Assembly: GCF_014648995.1 (NCBI RefSeq)
Contig: NZ_BMSE01000002.1
Span: 930,001-994,000 of the forward strand
Direction: 5' to 3'
DNA length: 64,000 nucleotides
From: Streptomyces massasporeus
GTDB lineage: Bacteria > Actinomycetota > Actinomycetes > Streptomycetales > Streptomycetaceae
The translations under genes and the position numbers were made by a program. Positions 54,559-63,921 of the stretch are shown here, one piece after another. Within the stretch, counting starts at the first letter, position 1. Each line of letters starts with the position of its first letter. Below the pieces are notes generated by a model. That model saw only the letters and a list, made by a program, of their open reading frames with translations, had not been told where the DNA came from and did no database searches.

Positions 54559-54885
54559 ATGACGATTCAGACCACGCGCCTCAGCGATCCGGCCGTCCGG
54601 GCCTTCGTGACCGCCGTGAACAACCACGACCGCGAGAGCTTCATGAAGGTCCTCGCGCCGGGCGCGACCATGACCGACGACGGGTCCGACCGCGACCTCG
54701 ACGACTGGGTGGACCGGGAGATCTTCTCCTCCCACGGCCACATGGAGGTCGACAACGAGTCCAACGGCGGCCGTTCCCTCCTCGCCCGCTACAGCAACGA
54801 CACCTGGGGCGAGATGCGCACCCGGTGGAGTTTCCAGGTGGACGACGACGGCCGGATCACGCGTTTCGAGACCGGGCAGGCCTGA
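54559..54885 (+). CDS. NTF2-like/SnoaL-type protein
   Basis: This 108-residue protein is the expected size for an NTF2-like fold: LSDPAVRAFVTAVNNHDRES, FMKVLAPGATMTDDGSDRDL, DWVDREIFSSHGHMEVDNES, then strands ending WSFQVDDDGRITRFETGQA. Family members are small enzymes or ligand-binding proteins; the substrate is unknown. It is followed 58 bp later by an aldo/keto reductase gene. Confidence 0.78.
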   Translation: MTIQTTRLSDPAVRAFVTAVNNHDRESFMKVLAPGATMTDDGSDRDLDDWVDREIFSSHGHMEVDNESNGGRSLLARYSNDTWGEMRTRWSFQVDDDGRITRFETGQA

Positions 54886-54943
54886 ACACCGGCCCCGCGG
54901 GGGCTTGTCCTCGTGTGCGCTCCAACTTCTAGCGTCTCCCGGC

Positions 54944-55927
54944 ATGGAGACCACACGGCCGCTGGGACGCGGCGGCATCGAGGTGAGCGCACTCGGCTTC
55001 GGCTGCTGGGCGATCGGCGGTGAATGGCAGGCCGCGGACGGGCAGCCGCTCGGCTGGGGCAGGGTCGACGACGAGGAGTCGGTACGGGCGGTGCGGCGCG
55101 CCCTCGATCTGGGCGTCACCTTCTTCGACACCGCCGACACCTACGGCGCCGGGCACAGCGAACGGGTGCTGGGCCGGGCCCTCGGCAAGCGCAGGGCCGA
55201 TGCCGTCGTCGCCACCAAGTGGGGCAACGTCTTCGACGAGGACGCCCGCACCCTCACCGGGAGCGACGACTCCCCGGCCTATCTGCGCCGCGCCCTGACC
55301 GCCTCCCTGCGCCGGCTCGGCACCGACTACGTCGACCTCTACCAGTTCCACCTCTCCGACGCCGCTCCCGAGCAGGCCGCCCGGCTCCGGGAGGCGTGCG
55401 AGGAACTGGTCCGCGAGGGGCTGATACGGGCGTACGCGTGGAGCACCGACGACCCCGCCCGCGCCGCCGTGTTCGCCGAGGGGCCGCACTGCGCCGCCGT
55501 CCAGCACGCCCTCAACGTCCTCCAGGACGCGCCCGCGATGCTCCTGCTGTGCGAGGAGGCGGGCCTCGCGAGCATCAACCGCAGCCCGCTGGCCATGGGG
55601 TTGCTCACCGGCAAGCGCCGGGGCGGGCAGGCGCTGGAGGCGGGGGACATCCGCAGCAGGCCCCCGGCCTGGCTGCGGGGATTCGGTGACTCCGGCGCCG
55701 ACCCGGAGTGGCTCGCCCGCGTCGACGTCCTCAGGGAGATCCTCACCAGCGAGGGCCGCACGCTCGCCCAGGGCGCCCTGGCCTGGCTGTGGGCACGCAG
55801 CCCGCGCACGGTTCCGATCCCCGGTTTCCGGTCGGTCGCCCAGGCGGAGGAGAACGCGGGGGCGCTGGAGAAAGGGGCCCTGACCGGCGCGCAGCTCACC
55901 GAGGTCGACCGGCTGCTCGGGCGGTGA
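54944..55927 (+). CDS. Aldo/keto reductase
   Basis: This 327-residue TIM-barrel NADPH oxidoreductase starts ETTRPLGRGGIEVSALGFGC. The catalytic tetrad is visible: Asp and Tyr in FFDTADTYGAGHSE, Lys in VVATKWG, and His in DLYQFHLSD. The end of the barrel shows the cofactor region (TVPIPGFRSVAQAEENAGAL). The physiological substrate cannot be inferred. It faces the SDR gene across a strong inverted repeat. Confidence 0.92.
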   Translation: METTRPLGRGGIEVSALGFGCWAIGGEWQAADGQPLGWGRVDDEESVRAVRRALDLGVTFFDTADTYGAGHSERVLGRALGKRRADAVVATKWGNVFDEDARTLTGSDDSPAYLRRALTASLRRLGTDYVDLYQFHLSDAAPEQAARLREACEELVREGLIRAYAWSTDDPARAAVFAEGPHCAAVQHALNVLQDAPAMLLLCEEAGLASINRSPLAMGLLTGKRRGGQALEAGDIRSRPPAWLRGFGDSGADPEWLARVDVLREILTSEGRTLAQGALAWLWARSPRTVPIPGFRSVAQAEENAGALEKGALTGAQLTEVDRLLGR

Positions 55928-55951
55928 TCCCCCCGTCCGGTCCTTGATGTG

Positions 55952-56039
55952 GGCGGCAGTCGTTCCACGCCCACCGGTGCGTACTCCGCGGTCCCTCGCG
56001 GAATCCACCCCCACCCGGTGCCGTGGAACGACTGCCGCC
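55952..56039. terminator. Large inverted repeat between convergent genes
   Basis: GGCGGCAGTCGTTCCACG (55952-55969) is the exact reverse complement of 56022-56039. The interior contains a second small stem (CCGCG at about 55987 with CGCGG near 55997). It lies between the aldo/keto reductase (plus) and SDR (minus) genes, 25 bp past the first stop, and probably terminates transcription from one or both sides. Confidence 0.65.
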
Positions 56040-56191
56040 ACCCCCCTGGATGTGGCTGACGGGAGCTCTGCGCTCCAAGTGTGAAGCTTTGGTGTAGGAG
56101 ATTTGAGCATAGGCTCCCTATCGGCCGCAATAGTGCGGACGTTCGCATTCCGATTGTGCAAGTTGATGAGTTGACGAATGTCGCCGCGGGC

Positions 56192-56998
56192 TCAGCCGCG
56201 TCCGACGTACGGCATCGCCGTCGCCAGTACGGTCGCGAACTGCACGTTCGCCTCCAGCGGCAACTCCGCCATGTGCCGCACCGTGCGCGCCACGTCCGCG
56301 ACGTCCATGACCGGTTCCGGGGCGACTTCCCCGTTTGCCTGGAGGGCTCCCGTCTGCATACGGGACGTCATGTCGGTGGCGGCGTTGCCGATGTCGATCT
56401 GCCCGACGGCGATCCCGTACGGCCGCCCGTCCAGGGAGAGGGACTTCGTCAGGCCGGTCAGGGCGTGCTTGGTCGCCGTGTAGGCCACCGACAGCGGGCG
56501 GGGCGTGTGCGCGGAGACGGAGCCGTTGTTGATGATCCGGCCGCCCTGCGGGTCCTGCTCCTTCATCTGCCGGTACGCCGCCTGCGCGCACAGGAACGCC
56601 CCGTTGAGGTTGGTGTCCACCACGTGCCGCCAGGCCTCGTAGGGCAGTTCCTCGACCGGCACCCCGCCCGGGCCGAACGTGCCCGCGTTGTTGAACAGCA
56701 GGTCGACCCGGCCGAAGCGTTGGACGGTGGCGGCGAACAGGGCGCTCACGTCCTCGGGGCGTGAGACGTCCGTCCGTACGGTGAGAGCCGCCCCGGCGGG
56801 TACGCCCCCGGCCGCCCCGGTGGGTACGCCCTCGTCCGCGCCACCGGAAGCCAGGGCCGCCGTCTCCTCCAGGGTCTCCATCCGCCGGCCCGCCAGCGCC
56901 ACCGACCAGCCCGTACGCAGCAGTTCCACGGCGACCGCCCGGCCGATGCCGGAACCCGCCCCGGTCACCACCGCGATCGCATTGTCCTTGGCATTCAT
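56192..56998 (-). CDS. Short-chain dehydrogenase/reductase
   Basis: This 268-residue classical SDR has [16 protein letters not shown] (cofactor motif, ~12-27), [12 protein letters not shown], the catalytic Ser in [12 protein letters not shown] and the YxxxK in [13 protein letters not shown]. An extra Gly/Ala/Pro-rich insertion (~50-72) lies between beta strands. The substrate is unknown. It is convergent with the aldo/keto reductase gene. Confidence 0.92.
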   Translation of the reverse strand: MNAKDNAIAVVTGAGSGIGRAVAVELLRTGWSVALAGRRMETLEETAALASGGADEGVPTGAAGGVPAGAALTVRTDVSRPEDVSALFAATVQRFGRVDLLFNNAGTFGPGGVPVEELPYEAWRHVVDTNLNGAFLCAQAAYRQMKEQDPQGGRIINNGSVSAHTPRPLSVAYTATKHALTGLTKSLSLDGRPYGIAVGQIDIGNAATDMTSRMQTGALQANGEVAPEPVMDVADVARTVRHMAELPLEANVQFATVLATAMPYVGRG

Positions 56999-57047
56999 GG
57001 GCCCGCAGCGTACGGGAGCACTCCCGCGACCACGTGGGACCGGGGCG

Positions 57048-58070
57048 TCAGGCGGGCGTGAGCTCCGGCTCGCCCGTCTCGTCGGGGTAGCGGACGCCGA
57101 CCTGGTCGCGGATCGCGTCGAGCGTCCGCATCACGGCGAGCGTGCCGTCGAGCGGGACCAGCGGGGACTCCGTCTCACCCGCGCGCACGGCCCGCATCAC
57201 CTCCAGCGCCTCGTGGCGCATGCTGTTGCGGGGCCCGTCCGCCGGGTCGGCCGTGAACTCCTCGGCGTCGCGGCCGTCCCGGTGCAGGACGAAGCGGTCC
57301 GGGAAGAAGAACCCGTGCGGGATGTCGATCCGGCCCAGGGAGCCGGTCACCGAGGCGGAGGTCGCCGTGCCGCCCACGATGGAGCAGTGCACCGAACCGA
57401 GCGCGCCGCTGTCGTAGGAGAGCACCGCCGCCGTCTGGAGGTCGACGCCCTCCTCGGAGAGCACCGCCCGCGCCGCGACGTCCGACGGCTCCCCGAGCAG
57501 CAGCTGCGCGAACGACACCGGATACACGCCCAGATCGAGCAGCGCGCCGCCGCCCAGCTCCGGGTTCCGCAGCCGGTGCGAGGGCGGGAACGGGCCGGCC
57601 AGCCCGAAGTCGGCCTGAACGCTGCGCACCTCGCCGATCGCCCCGTCGTCGACCAGCGCCTTCAGCCGCCGGACCAGCGGGTTGCAGTACATCCACATCG
57701 CCTCCATCAGGAAGCGCCCGTGCTCCCGCGCCAGCGCGACGAGTTCCCCGGCCTCGCGCACGTTCAGCGTGAAGGGCTTCTCACACAGCACGTGCCGCCC
57801 GGCCGCGAGACACAGCCCGGCGGCTGCCCGGTGCGCCGTGTGCGGGGTCGCGACGTAGACGACATCGATGTCCTCGTCCTGCGCGAGGGCGTTCCAATCG
57901 CCGTAGGCCCGGGGGATCCCGAACCGCTCCGCGAACGCCTTCGCCGACGCCTCCGACCGGGACGCCACCGCCACGACCTCCGCGTCCGGCAGGTCGATCA
58001 GGTCCGCGGTGAACGCGCCCGCTATCCCGCCGGTCGCCAGGATCCCCCACCGCACCGTGTCCGCCGTCAT
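57048..58070 (-). CDS. Gfo/Idh/MocA family oxidoreductase
   Basis: This 340-residue NAD(P)-dependent oxidoreductase starts at ATG 58070 ([20 protein letters not shown]), the Rossmann motif. Further hallmarks are [26 protein letters not shown] (catalytic Lys) and [20 protein letters not shown]. Family members act on sugars, inositols or trans-dihydrodiols. The upstream frame extension reads through repeats and is rejected as coding. It is divergent from the Bcr/CflA exporter. Confidence 0.92.
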   Translation of the reverse strand: MTADTVRWGILATGGIAGAFTADLIDLPDAEVVAVASRSEASAKAFAERFGIPRAYGDWNALAQDEDIDVVYVATPHTAHRAAAGLCLAAGRHVLCEKPFTLNVREAGELVALAREHGRFLMEAMWMYCNPLVRRLKALVDDGAIGEVRSVQADFGLAGPFPPSHRLRNPELGGGALLDLGVYPVSFAQLLLGEPSDVAARAVLSEEGVDLQTAAVLSYDSGALGSVHCSIVGGTATSASVTGSLGRIDIPHGFFFPDRFVLHRDGRDAEEFTADPADGPRNSMRHEALEVMRAVRAGETESPLVPLDGTLAVMRTLDAIRDQVGVRYPDETGEPELTPA

Positions 58071-58106
58071 CGCGCCCCGCCTCCACCTCGTGACCCCGAG
58101 CAGTTC

Positions 58107-58175
58107 GTACGAGCCGTCGCACGACCAGTCGTCCATGCGGTCGTACATGCGGTCGTACGAGCATTCCGTACGAGC
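58107..58175. promoter_or_regulatory. Repeat-rich divergent promoter region, candidate operator
   Basis: Between the Gfo/Idh/MocA and MFS genes GTACGAGC occurs three times (58107-58114, 58155-58162, 58168-58175), and ATGCGGTCGTAC is repeated in exact tandem (58135-58146, 58147-58158). TCGTACGA itself is palindromic. Clusters of such words in a divergent intergenic region suggest an operator for an unidentified regulator controlling both genes. Confidence 0.45.
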
Positions 58176-58216
58176 TGAGAGCATAGGTGGCGATCGACTG
58201 TCAGAGGGAGGGACTC

Positions 58217-59545
58217 ATGCCCGAGGGTGGGGCGTCCATATCGAAGACCGCGCAGGAGGCATCGAACACCGCGCAGGAGGCCGCAGCCGGGACGGAGCGG
58301 CCCGACCGCACATCGCAGCGCCGCACCGGGCTCCTGGTCACCTTCCTCCTCGGAAGCCTGACCGCCGTGCCTCCGCTGGCGATGGACATGTACCTCCCGT
58401 CCCTGCCGGAGGTATCCCGCTCCCTGCACGCGCCGGCCGCGACCGTCCAGCTCACGCTCACCGCCTGCCTGGCCGGCATGGCGCTCGGGCAGCTCGTGGT
58501 CGGGCCGATGAGCGACCGGTGGGGGCGCCGCCGCCCGCTGCTCGCCGGGCTCGCCGTCTTCGTCGTCGCCACCGTGCTGTGCGCGCTCGCCCCCACCGTC
58601 GAGCTGCTGGTGGCCTTCCGGCTGGCCCAGGGCCTCGCCGGCGCCGCCGCGATCGTCATCGCCCGGGCCGTCGTCCGCGACCTCTACGACGGCATGGCCA
58701 TGGCCCGTTTCTTCTCCACCCTCATGCTGATCTCCGGGGTCGCCCCGATCGTGGCGCCGCTGATCGGCGGGCAGATCCTGCGCGTCACGGACTGGCGGGG
58801 CGTGTTCGCCGTCCTCACCGTCATCGGCGTGCTGATCGGCGCCCTGGTCTGGACGCGGCTGCCCGAGACCCTGGCGCCCGCCGAGCGGCACAGCGGCGGC
58901 GTCGGCGAGGCCCTCCGCTCGATGCGCGGCCTGCTCGCCGACCGCTCCTTCACCGGCTACATGCTGACCGGCGGCTTCGCCTTCGCCGCCCTCTTCGCCT
59001 ACATCTCGGCCTCTCCCTTCGTCATCCAGGAGATCTACGGCGCCTCCCCGCAGACGTTCAGCCTGCTGTTCGGCGTCAACTCCGTCGGGCTGGTCGTCGT
59101 CGGCCAGATCAACGGCAAGATCCTCGTCGGCCGGGTCAGTCTCGACCGGGTCCTGGGCATCGGCCTGGCGATCGTCATCACCGCCGCGACCGCCCTGCTG
59201 CTGATGTCCCTCGGCGTCTTCGGCGAGGTCGGTCTGGTGCCCGTAGCCGCCGCGCTGTTCGTGCTGATGTCCGCGATGGGCATCACCCTGCCCAACACCC
59301 AGGCCCTCGCCCTGATGCGCACCAAGCACGCCGCGGGCTCCGCATCGGCCCTGCTCGGCACCACCTCCTTCCTCATCGGCGCGATCGCCTCCCCGCTCGT
59401 CGGCGTCGCCGGTGAGGACACCGCCCTCCCGATGGCCGTCGTCCAACTGGCCGCCGCACTGGTGGCACTGGCCTGCTTCATGGGAATGTGCCGACCCTGG
59501 AAGAAGGAGAGCGGCCGCGCGAGCGTGGAGGGGGCAGTCAGCTGA
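58217..59545 (+). CDS. Bcr/CflA family MFS multidrug exporter
   Basis: This 442-residue protein starts at ATG 58217 after GAGGGAGGG. After a ~35-residue polar N-terminus come twelve membrane helices, with the Bcr/CflA motif LAMDMYLPSLPEVSRSL at helix 1 and GQLVVGPMSDRWGRRRPLL in loop 2-3 (MFS motif A). NTQALALMRTKHAAGSASAL lies in the second half. It likely exports a toxic compound. Its stop overlaps the proposed start of the serine hydrolase. Confidence 0.93.
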   Translation: MPEGGASISKTAQEASNTAQEAAAGTERPDRTSQRRTGLLVTFLLGSLTAVPPLAMDMYLPSLPEVSRSLHAPAATVQLTLTACLAGMALGQLVVGPMSDRWGRRRPLLAGLAVFVVATVLCALAPTVELLVAFRLAQGLAGAAAIVIARAVVRDLYDGMAMARFFSTLMLISGVAPIVAPLIGGQILRVTDWRGVFAVLTVIGVLIGALVWTRLPETLAPAERHSGGVGEALRSMRGLLADRSFTGYMLTGGFAFAALFAYISASPFVIQEIYGASPQTFSLLFGVNSVGLVVVGQINGKILVGRVSLDRVLGIGLAIVITAATALLLMSLGVFGEVGLVPVAAALFVLMSAMGITLPNTQALALMRTKHAAGSASALLGTTSFLIGAIASPLVGVAGEDTALPMAVVQLAAALVALACFMGMCRPWKKESGRASVEGAVS

Positions 59546-60666
59546 GCGCACCCAGACTGCGCGACGGCACGCCGGAGCGGGCCGGACTCGACCCCACGGA
59601 GCTGCGTCACCTCGTCCGGGAGGTCCACGTCCTCACCACGGGGCAGCGCCCCTGGGCGCCCGGCGCCGTCCTGGTCGTCGGCCGCGGCCCGGTGATCGCC
59701 GTCGAGGAGGCGGCGGGCTGGGCCGTGCGCTACGCGGCCTACGACCCCGACGCCGACGCCGGGGTGGAGCTGCCCCGCGAGGACCGGGTGCCGATGACCG
59801 TCGACACGCCCTTCGACCTGGCGTCCCTCACGAAACTGTTCACGTCCGTGGCCGCCGTGCAGCAGATCGAGCGCGGCACGCTCGGCATCGACGCGAAGGT
59901 CGGGGCGTACCTGCCCGACTTCACGGCCGCCGCCCGGCACGGCATCACCGTACGGCAGCTGCTCACCCACACCTCCGGGCTGCGGCCCGAACTCCCGCTG
60001 TACGACTGCGCCGACGACGCGGCGCGACTGGCGGCGCTCCAGGCGGAGCCGCCGGTCGGGGTGCCGGGCACGTACTGCTACTCCGACCTGAACATGCTGC
60101 TCCTCCAGCATGTCCTGGAGCGCGTCTCCGGGCGCACGCTCGACGTCCTCGTCCACGACGGCATCACCCGGCCGCTGGGCATGACGGCGACGGACTTCGG
60201 GCCGTGCCCGGGCGCCGCGGCGACGGAGGACCAGCGCCGGCCGTGGGCCAAGGCGGACCGGGGGATGCTGCGGGGCGAGGTCCACGACGAGAACGCCTGG
60301 GCGCTCGGGGGAGTGGCCGGGCACGCGGGCCTGTTCTCCACCGGCCGGGACCTCGCGGTGTTCTGCCGCACCCTCCTCGCCGGCGGCTCCCACGGCCCCG
60401 CCCGCATCCTCGGACCCGACTTCGTCGAGCTCCTCTTCACCCCGCCGGGCCTCGGCTTCTCGCTCGACCAGCCGTGGTTCATGGGCGACCTGGCGGGCCG
60501 CGGCGCGGCGGGCCACACCGGGTTCACGGGCACGTCCCTCGTCCTCGACCCGGCCACGGACACGTTCCTCGTCCTCCTCACCAACGCGGTCCACCCACGC
60601 CGCCGCCGACCGGACAGCGCGCCGCGAGCGGCAGCGGCGTCACGGGTGGCACGGGCGGTGCGGTGA
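59542..60666 (+). CDS. Beta-lactamase-like serine hydrolase (class C/esterase family)
   Basis: This 374-residue protein has the Ser-x-x-Lys motif in ASLTKLFTSV (Ser ~95), QLLTHTSGLRPE, CYSDLNML (Tyr motif) and GHTGFTGTSLV (HxG-like third motif). There is no signal peptide, so it is probably cytosolic. The best start is the unusual CTG at 59542: GGAGGGGG lies seven bases upstream and the codon overlaps the exporter stop (CTGA). GTG 59488 is an alternative. Family members hydrolyse esters or beta-lactams. Confidence 0.85.
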   Translation: MSAPRLRDGTPERAGLDPTELRHLVREVHVLTTGQRPWAPGAVLVVGRGPVIAVEEAAGWAVRYAAYDPDADAGVELPREDRVPMTVDTPFDLASLTKLFTSVAAVQQIERGTLGIDAKVGAYLPDFTAAARHGITVRQLLTHTSGLRPELPLYDCADDAARLAALQAEPPVGVPGTYCYSDLNMLLLQHVLERVSGRTLDVLVHDGITRPLGMTATDFGPCPGAAATEDQRRPWAKADRGMLRGEVHDENAWALGGVAGHAGLFSTGRDLAVFCRTLLAGGSHGPARILGPDFVELLFTPPGLGFSLDQPWFMGDLAGRGAAGHTGFTGTSLVLDPATDTFLVLLTNAVHPRRRRPDSAPRAAAASRVARAVR

Positions 60667-61169
60667 CGCTGCCGCGGGCTTTCGAGGTGTGTGTCGGGGG
60701 GGCGGTGAGGTCGCGCCGGGGCTTTGGCGTGGCGGGGGTGGGCTCCCGCCCGGGGTGAGCCGCCGCCTCCGGGGCTCCGGCGGGAGGTGAACTGCCCGTG
60801 GTTTGCCCTCCCGGGTGGGGTGTGCCGGCTGCCGAGGTTGGTTGCCCTCCCGGGTGGGGTGTGCCTCTGCCGGGTTGCCCCTCCCGGCTGGGGCCCGAGT
60901 TGCTGCCGCGGGCGGTCCCTCCCGGGTGGGGTGAGCCGACTGCGGTGGGCGGCCCTCCCGGATGGGACGAGCCCGCTGCCGGGGTCGCCTCCTCTGCCGC
61001 GGGCTGCCCCGGGGCGAGGTGAGCCTTTGCCCGGCTTCGGTGAGAGGCGAGCCGCTCCCGCGGCTCCGCCGAGGGGTGGGTCGGCCCTGCCGCCTCGGCG
61101 GCAGGCGGGCCGGGGACGTCCGGGCGGGCGCCGCCCCCGCCGTCCCGGCTCGCCTCGTAGAATCGCCGG
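60667..61169. repeat. Intergenic minisatellite-like array
   Basis: This 503-bp non-coding stretch contains at least five copies of a unit beginning CCCTCCCGG(G/C/A)TGGG, at about 60806, 60845, 60879, 60917 and 60953 (periods 39, 34, 38 and 36 bp). Weaker copies flank the run. Each unit is Gly/Pro-like in any frame but shows no coding bias. It may be a recombination-prone or structure-forming spacer; the promoter of the Rsm22-like gene must lie near its end. Confidence 0.65.
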
Positions 61170-62153
61170 GTGAACGCCCCCGCACCCCCGGCCGAAAACC
61201 TCCGCGCCGCCCTCGCCGGTCTGCTCGACGGGCTGCCGCCCCGGCAGGCCTCGCAGGCGGTCGAGCGGCTGATCGCCAGTTACCGGGGGGCCACCCCGAC
61301 CGACGCCCCCATCCTCCGGGACCGGGCCGACGTCGCCGCCTACGCCGCCTACCGGATGCCCGCGACCTTCGAGGCCGTGCGTTCCGCGCTGGAGGCGTTC
61401 GCGGACGCCGCTCCCGAGTGGGTGCCCGGCGGGCACACCGACCTCGGTGGGGGCACGGGCGCCGCGGCCTGGGCCGTGAGCGCGGTCTGGGGCGGCCCGC
61501 GGCCCACCACCGTGCTCGACTGGGCCGAGCCCGCGCTCGCCCTGGGACGCGAGATCGCCGCGGCCAACCCGGACCTGAGCGACGTCCGCTGGCAGCGTTC
61601 CCGGATCGGGGCGGCGCTCACTCTCGAGAGCACGGACCTCGTCACCGTCTCCTACGTCCTCAACGAGCTGACCGCCGCCGACCGCACCGCCCTCGTCGAC
61701 GCCGCCGCGGCCGCCGCCCAGGCCGTCGTGATCGTCGAACCCGGGACCCCCGACGGCTACGCCCGGCTCATCGAGGCCCGCGACCGGCTGATCACCGCAG
61801 GCTTCCGGATCGCCGCCCCCTGCCCGCACAGCGCCGCCTGCCCCATCGTCCCCGGCACGGACTGGTGCCACTTCTCCGCCCGGGTCAGCCGCTCCTCCCT
61901 GCACCGCCAGGTCAAGGGCGGCTCCCTCGCCTACGAGGACGAGAAGTTCGCCTACGTCGCCGCCGCCCGCTTCCCCGTCGAACCGGCACCCTCCCGGGTC
62001 GTCCGGCGCCCCCAGATCCGCAAGGGCCAGGTCCTCCTCGACCTGTGCGAGAGCGAACCGTCCCTCCGCCGCACCACCGTCACCAAGCGCCACGGCGACC
62101 TGTACAAGGCCGCCCGGGACGCAGACTGGGGAGACCCCTGGCCGCCCTCCTGA
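61170..62153 (+). CDS. Rsm22-like small-ribosomal-subunit methyltransferase
   Basis: This 327-residue protein starts at GTG 61170. It has an N-terminal helical region (LLDGLPPRQASQAVERLIAS), a class I methyltransferase core (HTDLGGGTGAAAWAV, VLDWAEPALALGREI, LVTVSYVLNELTAADR) and the cysteine cluster CPHSAACPI with DWCHFSARVSR. This combination is diagnostic of the Rsm22 family, which methylates or assembles the small ribosomal subunit and can carry an iron-sulfur cluster. VKGGSLAYEDEKFAYV is also conserved. Confidence 0.88.
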   Translation: MNAPAPPAENLRAALAGLLDGLPPRQASQAVERLIASYRGATPTDAPILRDRADVAAYAAYRMPATFEAVRSALEAFADAAPEWVPGGHTDLGGGTGAAAWAVSAVWGGPRPTTVLDWAEPALALGREIAAANPDLSDVRWQRSRIGAALTLESTDLVTVSYVLNELTAADRTALVDAAAAAAQAVVIVEPGTPDGYARLIEARDRLITAGFRIAAPCPHSAACPIVPGTDWCHFSARVSRSSLHRQVKGGSLAYEDEKFAYVAAARFPVEPAPSRVVRRPQIRKGQVLLDLCESEPSLRRTTVTKRHGDLYKAARDADWGDPWPPS

Positions 62154-62230
62154 GCTTCTGTCAGGTACGCATAAGATCAACTCGCGCCCTCGGGCGTGTG
62201 CGACGCGTACCACTGAAACGGGAGGACATT

Positions 62231-62584
62231 GTGAAGAAACTGCTGATCGCCCCGCTGGCGGCGGCGGCCCTGGCCCTGGCCGGGTTCGTGCCGAGCGCCT
62301 CCGGCACGGCGACGGTCGAGAGCGACGGCATAGCCACCGTCGCGGCGACGGCGAGCTGCAAGAGCCTCACCGCCCTGTCGACCGTTCACGTCCGCAAGTC
62401 GGCCAGCACCAAGTCCACCAGCCTGCGCCTTTGGTACAAGGGCACCAAGGGCTGCGACATCAAGGGTGTCGACGGCGGTTCGTACAAGAACACCTGCGGG
62501 ATCGACAGCTACCACTACTGGCGCAAGGTCAACTACCGCGGCACCGTGGGCTACGTGCCCAATGTGTGCGTGAAGTACTCCTGA
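62231..62584 (+). CDS. Secreted SH3-like domain protein
   Basis: This 117-residue protein starts at GTG 62231 after GGGAGGAC. A signal peptide (KKLLIAPLAAAALALAGFVP, then SASG) precedes a short SH3-like domain: TVHVRKSASTKSTSLRLWYK, YHYWRKVNYRGTVGYVPNVC, with four cysteines likely forming two disulphides. Such small extracellular proteins are common in Streptomyces; their function is not known. It is convergent with and overlaps the S28 peptidase by 34 bp. Confidence 0.82.
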   Translation: MKKLLIAPLAAAALALAGFVPSASGTATVESDGIATVAATASCKSLTALSTVHVRKSASTKSTSLRLWYKGTKGCDIKGVDGGSYKNTCGIDSYHYWRKVNYRGTVGYVPNVCVKYS

Positions 62585-63921
62585 CCCGCCCAGCGGACCA
62601 GCGTGTCCTCCGCCGCCGTCCGGTCGGCGGGGGACAGGTCCGCGAGGTCGGCACCGTGGTTCCCGCCCGGCGCCCACAGCACCCGTGAATCCGGGCCCCC
62701 GGGGCGGAAGTGTTCGGCGACGGAGGGGTCCTGGGTGCCGTTGACGAACAGCAGCCGGCTGCCGCGGCGGCGGACCCAGCGGTCGATGTCGGGCATGGCG
62801 GCCCGGTCGAAGCACAGGGGGACGTCCCGGGGGACGAAACTGCGCGGCTCGGCGGCACCGGGGTGGCGGAGCAGGTCGGCGAGGTGGGCGGTGGGGAAGT
62901 CGATGTACCCGAGCTGGGTGCCGATCTGGTACCAGTACGGGATGTAGTGCCGGGCGGTCGTGTCGGCGTACAGGGCCAGACCCGCCGTGTCGTCCAGCCA
63001 GGCGTACAGCTCGTCGGGCGTCGCCCCCGGGCCGGGGATCGCTGCGACGTCGGCCGGGGTGCCGCGCTGCCAGAACATGAACGGCACGCGCAGGACGGCG
63101 ATTTCGAGGGCCTTGTCGGCGCTGCCCACGAGCCGGAAGGTGTCGCCGGTGGCGGCCGCCCAGGCCTCGTAGCGGGCGACCAGGTCGGCCCGGCGCAGCA
63201 GGGCGGCCCGCTGGACCGCCTTCAGGGACTCCCGGGACGCGGGGGTGCCGACCGTCTCCAGGAACCGGAGATACGCCGAGTCGTCGCGGTCGTCGACGTT
63301 GTTCGGGGCCGAGTAGACCACCGTGCCGGCCACGTCCCGCGGGTGGAACCGGCGGTGGTAGACGCTCGCCATGCCGCCCTTGCTGCCGCCGGTGGAGATC
63401 CACGCGCCGGGGTAGAGCCGGCGGAAGAGCCGTACGACGCGGTGGTGGTCGTCGGCCGCCTGACGGACGGTGAGGTACGTGTAGCCGGGGCCCGCGGGGC
63501 GTGAGGTGCCGAAGTAGCGGTGCTCGACCTGGAGTTGGTTGGCTCCGAGCAGAACGGTCGGTTCGCTCCGCCGTGGTGTGAGGACCGCCTGGTAGCCCGT
63601 GCTGAGCAGCACGGTGGGGCGCTCGGCGGCGGTGTGGAGCAGGGTGAGGCGCTGCTCGAAGGTGCCGACGGCGGGGTCCGTGTGGTCGACCGGCTGGCGC
63701 AGGCCCAGGACGAAGTGCCGGTAGCCCGGTTCGGCGTCGTGCCGCTCCTCGATCAGGCGCAGTCCGGGCAGGGCACGCAGGGCGTCCGCGACGTCGACGT
63801 CACCGGGACGGGCGGTTGCCACCGCCGCCCGCGAGGGCGGCGCCGCCGTGACGGCGAGGCCCGCCGCCGGGAGGGCCGTGGCCGCCGAGGTGAGCAGCCG
63901 TCGTCTGGTCCATGTGCTCAT
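62551..63921 (-). CDS. Secreted S28-type tripeptidyl/prolyl aminopeptidase
   Basis: This 456-residue protein has a twin-arginine-like leader (TWTRRRLLTSAATALPAAGL). The mature part shows LGLRQPVDHTDP and TFEQRLTLLHT, LQVEHRYFGTSRPAGPGYTY, the nucleophile elbow WISTGGSKGGMASV (Ser), YSAPNNVDDRD, and the late GGNHGADLADLSPADR with the catalytic His. This is the layout of the Streptomyces S28 peptidases that release N-terminal tripeptides or dipeptides. The ATG at 63921 gives a complete leader. Confidence 0.9.
   Translation of the reverse strand: MSTWTRRRLLTSAATALPAAGLAVTAAPPSRAAVATARPGDVDVADALRALPGLRLIEERHDAEPGYRHFVLGLRQPVDHTDPAVGTFEQRLTLLHTAAERPTVLLSTGYQAVLTPRRSEPTVLLGANQLQVEHRYFGTSRPAGPGYTYLTVRQAADDHHRVVRLFRRLYPGAWISTGGSKGGMASVYHRRFHPRDVAGTVVYSAPNNVDDRDDSAYLRFLETVGTPASRESLKAVQRAALLRRADLVARYEAWAAATGDTFRLVGSADKALEIAVLRVPFMFWQRGTPADVAAIPGPGATPDELYAWLDDTAGLALYADTTARHYIPYWYQIGTQLGYIDFPTAHLADLLRHPGAAEPRSFVPRDVPLCFDRAAMPDIDRWVRRRGSRLLFVNGTQDPSVAEHFRPGGPDSRVLWAPGGNHGADLADLSPADRTAAEDTLVRWAGQEYFTHTLGT

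Noticed and set aside
57048..58184. Start of the Gfo/Idh/MocA gene at 58184
   Set aside because: The extra 38 codons read through the tandem promoter repeats (repeated MYDR), whereas ATG 58070 begins immediately before the Rossmann motif.
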